NCBI GenBank assembly: GCA_036703985.1
Contig: DATNQN010000011.1
Location: forward strand, 1 to 64,000
DNA: 64,000 nt
Direction: 5' to 3'
From: Leptolyngbyaceae cyanobacterium
Lineage (GTDB): Bacteria; Cyanobacteriota; Cyanobacteriia; Cyanobacteriales; Aerosakkonemataceae
In this document: positions 9,492 through 17,309 of the stretch, piece after piece
How the letters are laid out: each line of letters starts with the position of its first letter
Position numbering within the stretch: position 1 is the first letter of the stretch
The notes under the pieces: model-generated
Told to the model about the DNA's origin: nothing
Databases searched by the model: none
Seen by the model: only the letters and a program-made list of their open reading frames with translations
Translations under genes and position numbers: made by a program

Positions 9492-9527
9492 GATCCAAAG
9501 CTGGGCAAACTATCACTTACACTTGGT

Positions 9528-9833
9528 TTATTCGATCGGAACAGCTTCCGGATGACCGTTAGTTAAATTAGCTTTTGCTTGTTTTTGTTCGTCAGCTAAT
9601 TCAGCTTTCGCTTCCGCTATCATGTCCTCAAAAACTTCTGATGCTTCTGCTAATGCTTCCTTACCTTTTTCATAGAGGGAAAGCCCTTCTTTGATGGCAG
9701 CTTTTGCTAAAGGTTTACCAATCTGTGCCAAAACGGGTATTAGTACGGGTGCTAGTACTGCTGCTCCCAGACCGACTGCTAAACCAGGTGTTCCAACATC
9801 TTTAAATCCTTTGAAGATATCTTCTAGTGCCAT
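9528..9833 (-). CDS. DUF5132 family small membrane protein
   Basis: About 101 residues. The start is ATG 9833, preceded by GGAGGG at good spacing; the upstream TTG start at 9851 is not needed. Residues 15-40 form a Gly/Ala/Val-rich membrane segment with GLGAAVLAPVLIP. They are followed by an amphipathic Ala/Glu/Lys-rich helix (KAAIKEGLSLYEKGKEALAE) and a charged tail. This layout (glycine-zipper membrane helix plus coiled helix) is like that of the mycobacterial PacL (DUF1490) scaffolds that assemble P-ATPase efflux platforms. The likeness is architectural, not shown homology. It is the first gene of the operon and is divergent from ccmK. Confidence 0.75.
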   Translation of the reverse strand: MALEDIFKGFKDVGTPGLAVGLGAAVLAPVLIPVLAQIGKPLAKAAIKEGLSLYEKGKEALAEASEVFEDMIAEAKAELADEQKQAKANLTNGHPEAVPIE

Positions 9834-10047
9834 GATGGGTTCCCTCCGCAAAACACAATGTTAACAATAGGTAAAAACCGAAACATTTAGATCTTACTTT
9901 AGATACAAAATACTGTGGTTATAGGTGTTACATAAAATAGCATTACTTTACAAATATCTTGTAATCCAGAGAACTTTCATCTCCGTGCGGCAAAAACTGC
10001 TAAGATTTCTACAGCTAATTTCACGTATTTAATTTAGGAGCTTAAAG

Positions 10048-10362
10048 ATGCCAGTAGCGGTCGGTATGGTTGAAGTAAAAGGCCTTCCTCCCGCTTTAGC
10101 AGTGGCAGACGCGATGGTTAAAGCCGCCCGCGTGACACTGGTCTATGTAGAAAAGGTGAGTAGCGCTCGCTACACGGTCATCGTGCGGGGGGATGTTTCT
10201 GAGGTGCAAACCTCTGTGGCAGCTGGAGTAGATTCTGTATCGCGAGTGAATACGCAAGAGGACTTATTGCTCTCGTATCATGTGATTCCTCGTCCTCATG
10301 CAAATGTGGAGACTGTTTTGCCAATCTATTACCGAAGCGCAGTCGAACAGTTCCGATTTTAA
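10048..10362 (+). CDS. ccmK: Carboxysome shell protein CcmK homologue
   Basis: A 104-residue single BMC domain, the hexameric facet protein of the carboxysome shell. Typical landmarks are [21 protein letters not shown], the strand [10 protein letters not shown], and the conserved [16 protein letters not shown] near the C-terminus. The pore-loop region reads KAARVT, closer to CcmK4 (K/R-A-G-R) than to the KIGS of CcmK1/CcmK2. The gene is alone, away from any ccmLMNO or rbc genes, as is usual for satellite ccmK3/K4/K5-type genes. These usually come in pairs; no partner is present here. AGGAG precedes the ATG. The exact paralogue number is not assigned. Confidence 0.85.
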   Translation: MPVAVGMVEVKGLPPALAVADAMVKAARVTLVYVEKVSSARYTVIVRGDVSEVQTSVAAGVDSVSRVNTQEDLLLSYHVIPRPHANVETVLPIYYRSAVEQFRF

Positions 10363-10427
10363 TTGGCATCGGCGAGGTAATCGCAAGCACCGATTGGACT
10401 TTTGATTCTGAAATTTGGTTTTTTATT

Positions 10428-10468
10428 TGCCCCGATCGATCTTTTTGGATCTGACGGGGCTGTTTATT
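10428..10468 (+). terminator. Terminator after ccmK
   Basis: GCCCCGATCGATC and GATCTGACGGGGC pair around a TTTTTG loop and are followed by a short T-rich tract. It lies 67 bases after the ccmK stop. Confidence 0.7.
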
Positions 10469-10469
10469 A

Positions 10470-10770
10470 TAGCATTCTCTTTATTGATTGTTGTTGAAAT
10501 CGTAGCTTTAAAATTACTTGAGTGTAAATAGTTGTTTATCGCGTTCAGCAGTAAATCATAAGTTAACGTAAAAAAACGTATAATTATTAACACTTTATTA
10601 ATACTTAAATAATAATTAATTAATAATTAAAGTTTGCATATTTCCTATTAGTATAGGATAAACAAAATTGAGAAATGTATAAAAAACTACTTGCATTGAG
10701 CAATTTACTTATTAAAATAGTATTTCGTAGGGTGCTTAATTAAGCATAAAAAGCCGAATTACCTAACCAA
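10470..10770. other. A+T-rich spacer, probable promoter region
   Basis: No gene is seen. The stretch is strongly A+T-rich with reiterated TAATTAATAATTAA around 10610-10635. It probably carries the promoter of the histidine kinase gene, but no -10/-35 pair stands out. Confidence 0.4.
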
Positions 10771-12267
10771 ATGCTTAAACAAACGAAAGCAAAAAAAATA
10801 GCACCGAAAGCAAAGCTGCAAACTGAAGACGGTCTACATGACTATCTGACAGGTAATTCTCTTTCAATAGAGATGCAGATGCAAAAAGAAATAGAGAAGC
10901 TCAAAGAGGAGTTGGCGGCGAGCGAAGCCAGATTTCATAATGTAATAGCTAAAAGTGCTGATGGTATAGTGATAGTCAATCAAAAAGGAACTGTCAGTTT
11001 TGTCAATCGGTGCGCCGAATCTCTCTTTAACTGCGAGGCTGAAGAACTATTGGGAAAAGATTTCTTCGGTTGTCTGGTAGTTGAGGGAACCAGTTGCCAA
11101 ATGGATACAGAAATTATTGCAGGAGTGGGAGAAACAGCTACCGAAGATAAAATTTGCGTAGTCCAAACTCATGTAGAGGTGATCCGCCAGGATCGCCAAG
11201 AACTTTTAGCAGAAATGCGGGTGGTAGAAACGGAATGGGAAGGGGAAGGAGCTTATCTGGTTTCTTTAAGAGACATTACGGAACGGAAACAAACAGAAGC
11301 AGCATTACGTCGCTCGGAAGCGCGATTTAGAGAACAAGCAACCCAATTAAAAGAAACTTTAAACGAATTACAACGCACCCACGAACAGTTAGTACAAAGC
11401 GAAAAAATGTCTAGCCTGGGCTTACTGATTGCCGGGATTGCTCACGAAATTAATAATCCCGTTAACTTCATTAACGGTAACTTGGAACACATCAATCAAT
11501 ATACGCGAGAATTGTTGGGATTACTCAAACTGTATCAGCACCATTATCCTTATCCAATAAGAGAAATCCAAACGGAAAAAGAGTCTGTAGACTTGGATTT
11601 TATTATTGATGATTTACCGAAAATTTTATCTTCCATGAAATTGGGAGTGGAGCGGATTTGTCAAATTGTAGTGTCATTAAGAAAATTTACCCGCATTGAC
11701 GAAGCGGAAATGAAACCGCTCGATATTCATGAAGGAATTGATAGTACGCTGCTAATTTTGCAAAATCGCTTAACTTGCCAGGTAGGAGCCAAAGAAAGAG
11801 GAAAGGTAAATCCACAGATTAGAATAGTTAAAGAATATAGCCAAATCCCGGAAGTAGAATGCTATGGGGGTTCGATTAACCAAGTATTGATGAATATTAT
11901 CAGTAATGCTATTGATGCTTTAGAGGATTATAATCTACAGCGATCGCCTGAAGAAATTGCCACCGATCCCAGTATAATTAAAATCCGCACCCAAATGTGC
12001 GATCGCGATTACGTAACAATTAAAATTACTGACAACGGGCCTGGGATAATCGAGGATATAAAAAAACGAATATTCGACCCGTTCTTTACCACCAAACCAG
12101 TCGGAAAAGGTACGGGTTTAGGTTTATCTATTAGTTATCAAATTATTGTCGATAAACACGGCGGCGAATTAAAATGTAATTCCCAAGTCGGTCAAGGAAC
12201 GGAATTCTCGATTAAAATTCCCATTCGGCAACCCCGGAAAAATCAAGGAGATTCGGCTGAAGGATAA
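10771..12267 (+). CDS. PAS-domain sensor histidine kinase
   Basis: A 498-residue, apparently soluble two-component kinase. A short helix leads into a PAS domain (about 50-170, with SADGIVIVNQKGTVSFVNRC) and a PAC-like end (SLRDITERKQ). A coiled linker leads to the H-box GIAHEINNPVNF (phospho-acceptor about His225). The ATPase domain shows the N-box NIISNAIDAL, G1 DNGPGI, F-box FFTTKP and G2 GKGTGLGLSIS. There are no membrane helices. No response regulator is adjacent, so its partner is encoded elsewhere. The signal bound by the PAS domain is unknown. Confidence 0.88.
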   Translation: MLKQTKAKKIAPKAKLQTEDGLHDYLTGNSLSIEMQMQKEIEKLKEELAASEARFHNVIAKSADGIVIVNQKGTVSFVNRCAESLFNCEAEELLGKDFFGCLVVEGTSCQMDTEIIAGVGETATEDKICVVQTHVEVIRQDRQELLAEMRVVETEWEGEGAYLVSLRDITERKQTEAALRRSEARFREQATQLKETLNELQRTHEQLVQSEKMSSLGLLIAGIAHEINNPVNFINGNLEHINQYTRELLGLLKLYQHHYPYPIREIQTEKESVDLDFIIDDLPKILSSMKLGVERICQIVVSLRKFTRIDEAEMKPLDIHEGIDSTLLILQNRLTCQVGAKERGKVNPQIRIVKEYSQIPEVECYGGSINQVLMNIISNAIDALEDYNLQRSPEEIATDPSIIKIRTQMCDRDYVTIKITDNGPGIIEDIKKRIFDPFFTTKPVGKGTGLGLSISYQIIVDKHGGELKCNSQVGQGTEFSIKIPIRQPRKNQGDSAEG

Positions 12268-12376
12268 GCTGGGGTAGCGTTGAATGGTCAATTTGCTTAA
12301 CAATTCGCCATAATAAGTAATAGAGAATACTCATATGGGGAATCAAACCCCCAAACACTGCTGTTAAAAAATATCC

Positions 12377-14479
12377 ATGACTGCAAACGCAACTATTACT
12401 GATAACCCCTTACTAATTGGCAAAGGATTGCCCCCCTTTGAAAGTATTAAGCCAGAGCAAGTAGTACCTGCTTTTGAAGAACTGCTGGCTAAGCTTGACT
12501 CCCAGCTGGCTGATTTAGAAGCAACGGTAACCCCCACTTGGGGTGATTTAGTAGAACCACTAGAAAAACTGCAACAACCATTAAGTTGGAGTTGGGGATT
12601 AGTCAGCCATTTAATGGGGGTAAAAAATAGCCCCGAACTGCGTCAAGCTTACGAAACAGTGCAGCCAAAAGTAGTGCAATTTTGGAACAAACTCAGCCAA
12701 AGTAAACCCCTGTACGAAGCTTTTAACGCTTTGGGAAAAAGCGAAAACTGGCATAAATTAGAGCCAGCGCAAAAGCGGATTGTAGAAGCAGCAATTCGAG
12801 ATGCAGAACTTTCTGGCGTAGGTTTAGAAGGCGAACAAAAAGAACGTTTCAACGCCATTCAATTAGAATTAGCAGACCTGTCTACCAAATTTTCCAATCA
12901 TGTTTTAGATGCCACTAAAGCATTTAGTCTAACGCTCACAACGAAAGAAGAAATCGACGGTTTACCCCCCAGCTTACTCAGTTTATCCGCTCAATCAGCC
13001 CGTGCTGCGGGTGAAGAAAATGCCACGGCTGAAAATGGCCCTTGGCGCATTACCTTGGATTTTCCCAGTTACGTGCCTTTCATGCAGCACAGCACCCGCC
13101 GCGACTTGCGCGAAAAGCTTTATAAAGCTTATATCAGTCGTGCGTCTAGTGGAGAATGGGATAATAATCCACTGATCGAACGCATTTTGCAATTGCGTCA
13201 AGAAAAAGCAAATATACTGGGTTTTAACAGTTTTGCCGAGTTAAGTTTAGCCAAAAAAATGGCTCCTTCGGTGGCAGCAGTAGAAGGTTTGTTAGAAGAA
13301 TTGCGGAGTGTAAGTTACGATGCAGCGGTGAAAGATTTGGCAGAATTAAAAGCTTTTGCCGCCTCGAAAAATGCCGAAGAAGCCAACCACTTGCAACACT
13401 GGGATCTTAACTTTTGGTCAGAACGGCAACGGGAAGAAAAGTTTGACTTCAACGCTGAAGAATTGCGCCCTTATTTTCCATTACCGCAAGTTTTAGAAGG
13501 ATTATTTTCCTTAGCAAAACGATTGTTTGGAGTTACCATCACATCGGCTGACGGTACTGCACCAGTTTGGCATGAAGATGTGCGTTATTTCCAAATAGCT
13601 GATGAAACTGGTTCGCCCATCGCTTACTTCTACTTAGACCCCTACAGTCGCCCAGCCGAAAAACGCGGTGGTGCTTGGATGGATGAGTGTATAGTGCGTG
13701 CCAAAATTACCGAAAATGGCATTACTACTACTCGTTTACCAGTCGCTTATTTAGTGTGCAATCAAACTCCTCCCGTTGATGGTAAGCCGAGTTTAATGAC
13801 TTTTGCGGAAGTGGAAACAATTTTCCACGAGTTCGGTCACGGCTTGCAACATATGCTGACCAAAGTAGATTATCAAGGGGCTTCTGGCATCAATAACGTG
13901 GAGTGGGATGCGGTAGAATTGCCCAGCCAATTTATGGAGAATTGGTGTTATCATCGGGAAACTTTGTTTGGGATGGCAAAGCATTATGAAACTGGTGAAA
14001 CTCTGCCGGAACATTATTATCAAAAGTTGCTGGCAGCCCGCAATTACATGAGTGGTAGTGCAATGTTGCGTCAACTTCACTTTAGTATTGTTGATATAGA
14101 ATTGCACCATCGCTATCAACCGGGTGGCAGTGAAACTCCGGCTGATGTGCGTCACCGGATTGCTAAAACAACTACTGTTTTACCACCTTTACCGGAGGAT
14201 GCTTTCTTGTGTGCGTTCGGGCATATTTTTGCTGGTGGTTATGCGGCGGGTTACTACAGTTATAAGTGGGCGGAAGTACTCAGCGCTGATGCTTTTTCTG
14301 CTTTTGAAGAAGCTGGTTTAGAAGATGAAAAAGCACTTGCTTCTACTGGTATGCGTTTCCGCGATACGGTACTTGCTTTAGGCGGTAGTTTGCATCCGAT
14401 GGAGGTGTTTAAGTCTTTCCGAGGACGGGAACCTAGTACTACTGCTTTGTTGAAACATAGCGGTTTGGTTGCTGCTTAA
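12377..14479 (+). CDS. prlC: Oligopeptidase A (M3 metallopeptidase)
   Basis: A 700-residue cytosolic zinc endopeptidase of family M3A (oligopeptidase A/PrlC), which degrades short peptides including cleaved signal peptides. The zinc motif HEFGHGLQHML lies at about 484-494, and the downstream Glu ligand region is GINNVEWDAVELPSQF. The C-terminal motif AGGYAAGYYSYKWAEVLSAD is typical. Length matches the family (about 680). Monocistronic: a repeat-free 109-base spacer precedes it and a strong terminator follows. Confidence 0.92.
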   Translation: MTANATITDNPLLIGKGLPPFESIKPEQVVPAFEELLAKLDSQLADLEATVTPTWGDLVEPLEKLQQPLSWSWGLVSHLMGVKNSPELRQAYETVQPKVVQFWNKLSQSKPLYEAFNALGKSENWHKLEPAQKRIVEAAIRDAELSGVGLEGEQKERFNAIQLELADLSTKFSNHVLDATKAFSLTLTTKEEIDGLPPSLLSLSAQSARAAGEENATAENGPWRITLDFPSYVPFMQHSTRRDLREKLYKAYISRASSGEWDNNPLIERILQLRQEKANILGFNSFAELSLAKKMAPSVAAVEGLLEELRSVSYDAAVKDLAELKAFAASKNAEEANHLQHWDLNFWSERQREEKFDFNAEELRPYFPLPQVLEGLFSLAKRLFGVTITSADGTAPVWHEDVRYFQIADETGSPIAYFYLDPYSRPAEKRGGAWMDECIVRAKITENGITTTRLPVAYLVCNQTPPVDGKPSLMTFAEVETIFHEFGHGLQHMLTKVDYQGASGINNVEWDAVELPSQFMENWCYHRETLFGMAKHYETGETLPEHYYQKLLAARNYMSGSAMLRQLHFSIVDIELHHRYQPGGSETPADVRHRIAKTTTVLPPLPEDAFLCAFGHIFAGGYAAGYYSYKWAEVLSADAFSAFEEAGLEDEKALASTGMRFRDTVLALGGSLHPMEVFKSFRGREPSTTALLKHSGLVAA

Positions 14480-14518
14480 TTAGTAGTTGGCAGATGGAAA
14501 TCTGCTGCTGCACATACA

Positions 14519-14546
14519 AAGCCTGCCTTCGCAGGCTATTTTTTTA
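14519..14546 (+). terminator. Terminator after prlC
   Basis: AGCCTGC-CTTC-GCAGGCT hairpin followed by ATTTTTTT, 40 bases after the prlC stop. Confidence 0.85.
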
Positions 14547-14591
14547 ACAAGTTTGTTTGGGTTTGCAGTAAAGACTTTAACTGTGAGGTTA

Positions 14592-14622
14592 GAAACCCGG
14601 TTTCTTGAAGAAACCGGGTTTC
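14592..14622. repeat. AAACCCGG palindromic repeat, copy 2
   Basis: GAAACCCGGTTTCTT paired with AAGAAACCGGGTTTC around a single G. It lies between the convergent prlC and decarboxylase genes and could act as a bidirectional transcript end. Confidence 0.75.
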
Positions 14623-14674
14623 TAATTTTAGTAATTATTTGGGAGGGCTGAAGTTATTTCCCGAATAAATTTTC

Positions 14675-16216
14675 TTATTTTAATACTTTGATTTTTTGCA
14701 AAGTCGGATCGCTACAACCGACGATCGCAACACCTAAATCGAGTACTAATTTTAAGTATGCGATCGCACTCTCACAAACTACTTCTCCCGGCATTAATAC
14801 CGGGATTCCTGGCGGGTAGGGACAAACTAACTCTGCACAGAGGCGATTCACTGCCAGATCGATCGGTACAATTTCAGTAGGCGCAAAAAAAGCGTCGCGA
14901 GGGGAAATACTTGGCGAGGATATAGATGGTAGTAAAGTTTCCCTGGTGAAAGGTTGAGAAATCTCCGAACGTCGATAATGATTAGCTAGAGTTTTAAAAG
15001 CTTGCACTAAACGTTCGATATCTTTTTCCGCGTTCCCCCAAGTAATTACGAAAGTGATATTTTTGAGGGAAGTTAATTCGGCGGTGATGCCTAATTTTTG
15101 ATGCAGAATATCGTCAGCTTCATCACCAGTTAAACCTAAATTGGCAACTGTTACGGTTAAGCGGGTGAGATCTAAATCGAAATGACCTAACCCCCCCAGC
15201 CCCCCTTCCCTGCGAGGGAAGGGGGGAGAATGACTCCCCTCTCCTGCAAGGAGAGGGGTAGGGAGAGAGGTCAATTCTACTTTTTGTAATTGCAAAACTG
15301 ATAAACCGGAAATTTGATTAATCTGCGTTCTTGCCAGATCAGCTAATCTCAAACTTTCCGAAATTAGCTGATTTCCGTGTAATGCAATTTGGCGACGCGC
15401 TGCATCTAAAGATGCTAACAATATATAACTCGGACTAGTAGATTGTACTAATGCTAAAGCTTGACATATCCTGTCTCGATCGATGCGGTTCCCTCGAACG
15501 TGCAACATCGATGCTTGAGTCATCGCGCCTAATACTTTGTGAGTAGATTGAACGGTTAAATCCGCATTAGCAGCTAAAGCAGATATGGGTAATTGGGGAT
15601 GAAAATTAAAATGTGCGCCGTGGGCTTCATCTACTAGTAATGGGATATTATATTGATGGATAATTTTTGCGATCGTTTCCACATCACCGCACACTCCATA
15701 GTAAGTGGGGTAAACCATTAAAACTGCTTTAGCATCTGGATGTTGCTGTAGTGCAATTGCAACAGATTCAGGTGTGATACTGTGAACGACATCTAAAACC
15801 GGATCGTATTCTGGGTTAATAAAAATGGGAATCGCACCAGAAAGAATTAACCCAGAAATAGCAGATTTATGAACATTACGAGGTAGGATAATTTTCTCAC
15901 CCGGATGACAAGTGGCGATAATGGCTGCGATAATTCCGCAGGTAGTCCCATTAATTAAAAACCAAGTTCGTTCAGCACCAAACGCCTCAGATGCCAGTTC
16001 TTGTGCTGCTTGGATCGCACTTTCTGGGGCAAATAAGTTATCTAATTCTGGTAACTCCGTGAGGTCTGATTTAAATACAGAAATTCCCCATTTTTCGATT
16101 AGTTCTTGAGGTATTCCTTGTCCTTTTTTATGCCCCGGTACGTAAAAAGGTACGTTATTTTGGCTAGCGCAAGCCAGTACTGCTTCTAGCAAAGGCGCAT
16201 ATGTTTGGTTTAGCAT
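14675..16216 (-). CDS. Orn/Lys/Arg decarboxylase family enzyme
   Basis: A 513-residue PLP enzyme of Orn/Lys/Arg decarboxylase fold type I, short 'arginine/lysine decarboxylase' class. Seen: N-terminal PFYVPGHKKGQG, the active-site stretch LLVDEAHGAHF, and the PLP-binding lysine in QSTHK (about Lys226), then the smaller C-terminal domain ending PYPPGIPVLMPGE. Likely product is a polyamine precursor (agmatine or cadaverine). Residues about 316-345 are an odd Pro/Gly/Arg-rich insertion encoded by a dispersed palindromic repeat that keeps the frame. The gene upstream on the same strand ends 31 bases before this start, so they may be cotranscribed. Confidence 0.85.
   Translation of the reverse strand: MLNQTYAPLLEAVLACASQNNVPFYVPGHKKGQGIPQELIEKWGISVFKSDLTELPELDNLFAPESAIQAAQELASEAFGAERTWFLINGTTCGIIAAIIATCHPGEKIILPRNVHKSAISGLILSGAIPIFINPEYDPVLDVVHSITPESVAIALQQHPDAKAVLMVYPTYYGVCGDVETIAKIIHQYNIPLLVDEAHGAHFNFHPQLPISALAANADLTVQSTHKVLGAMTQASMLHVRGNRIDRDRICQALALVQSTSPSYILLASLDAARRQIALHGNQLISESLRLADLARTQINQISGLSVLQLQKVELTSLPTPLLAGEGSHSPPFPRREGGLGGLGHFDLDLTRLTVTVANLGLTGDEADDILHQKLGITAELTSLKNITFVITWGNAEKDIERLVQAFKTLANHYRRSEISQPFTRETLLPSISSPSISPRDAFFAPTEIVPIDLAVNRLCAELVCPYPPGIPVLMPGEVVCESAIAYLKLVLDLGVAIVGCSDPTLQKIKVLK
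15184..15273. repeat. In-frame repeat element within decarboxylase gene
   Basis: Two nested C/G-rich palindromes: CCCCCTTCCCTGCGAGGG with its partner arm, and CTCCCCTCTCCTGCAAGGAG. Their sequence matches the intergenic repeats at 23706-23745, 56934-56985 and 61849-61916. Here it interrupts a coding region without a stop or frameshift and encodes about 30 residues. Confidence 0.75.
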
Positions 16217-16247
16217 TATTTAAAATTCATCACTATTAATGAAATTA

Positions 16248-17204
16248 TTATTTTATACTCGCTTCTTCAAATTTTTCTAACAAATCATATTTGAACCAAA
16301 ATCGGCCACCTTCTCTTTCTAGAAATCCCTGTTTAGTCGCATAGTTAAGAAACTTAGCATAGTTCCAAGGCATAGCGCCATTTGCTACCAAAATCACTCG
16401 CAAAATAAAATGCTGTAAACAAGTAAAACCACCCACGTAAATACCAAAAAATAATCCGTTGCTTATGGTATCTAGTGCGATGCTTAATGGTTCAAATGGT
16501 TCGCGGACAACCCACAAGTAAAGCATATAAAATAATAACCAAAGTCCGCCACCAATGAAAGTAAAAATAATTGCATTAATGGCTGATTCTTTGATTCCTT
16601 GATTATGAGTATTTTCTTTTCTAAATTTTGGTTCCCAACATCCCCAAATAATTCCTTCAACTACGCCCCAAATTACTACTTGAACCATGCCTATAATCAA
16701 TCCCGGTATTTCCCAAATAAACCAGCAAATTATTGCATCAATTACTCCATATACTATACCCCACCATATTGCCTCGATCAGAGATTCCGTTAAGCGGAAT
16801 TTAGCAAAGTTAATCGAAAATTTCATTTTTTCTATTAAATAGATTTCTGGCGTCCTACCCAAAATTAAGCCATAAGTTACACCCCCTATAATTGCACCGA
16901 TTAACCCGGTAGTAGTGGCATAAATTAAAGCAATTAGCAATCCAGATATTGTGCCGATTAGAATACAATATAATCGTTTTTGAGATTTATTTTCTAACCA
17001 ATCAGGCTGGATTTTTTCAATTAAAAATTCTTTAGTTTTGTTTTGGTTGAGTTTAGTTGCCAGCCACAACAACCAACTATACGTTTGTTGGCTATTAGGT
17101 TCTTTACCTGGGAAGTAAGTCGATGTTTTGTTTAAAAAAATACCCTTATTCCGTATCATTTTGTCCCCTTGATGTATAAGTAAAGGGAATTCGTAGATGC
17201 CCAT
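16248..17204 (-). CDS. Membrane protein like a NACHT protein C-terminus
   Basis: A 318-residue protein with at least five membrane helices rich in Gly and Ile (for example LLIALIYATTTGLIGAIIGG, WGIVYGVIDAIICWFIW, GLWLLFYMLYLWVV). The C-terminus AMPWNYAKFLNYATKQGFLE followed by REGGRFWFKYDLLEKFE resembles the membrane C-terminal module of cyanobacterial NACHT STAND NTPases. There is no P-loop or NACHT domain here, so it is either a stand-alone relative or a remnant of a larger gene. The start is uncertain: Met16 (MIRNKG) is an alternative. It lies upstream of the decarboxylase on the same strand. Confidence 0.65.
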   Translation of the reverse strand: MGIYEFPLLIHQGDKMIRNKGIFLNKTSTYFPGKEPNSQQTYSWLLWLATKLNQNKTKEFLIEKIQPDWLENKSQKRLYCILIGTISGLLIALIYATTTGLIGAIIGGVTYGLILGRTPEIYLIEKMKFSINFAKFRLTESLIEAIWWGIVYGVIDAIICWFIWEIPGLIIGMVQVVIWGVVEGIIWGCWEPKFRKENTHNQGIKESAINAIIFTFIGGGLWLLFYMLYLWVVREPFEPLSIALDTISNGLFFGIYVGGFTCLQHFILRVILVANGAMPWNYAKFLNYATKQGFLEREGGRFWFKYDLLEKFEEASIK

Positions 17205-17309
17205 AGGGTATATTTATACGGTTGCGCGTTCTTCCTTTCCAAGAGAAATTAATAAATATTCATTTTGAGAAAAAATTTAATTATTTTGTCGTTATTTTGA
17301 TATACCATT

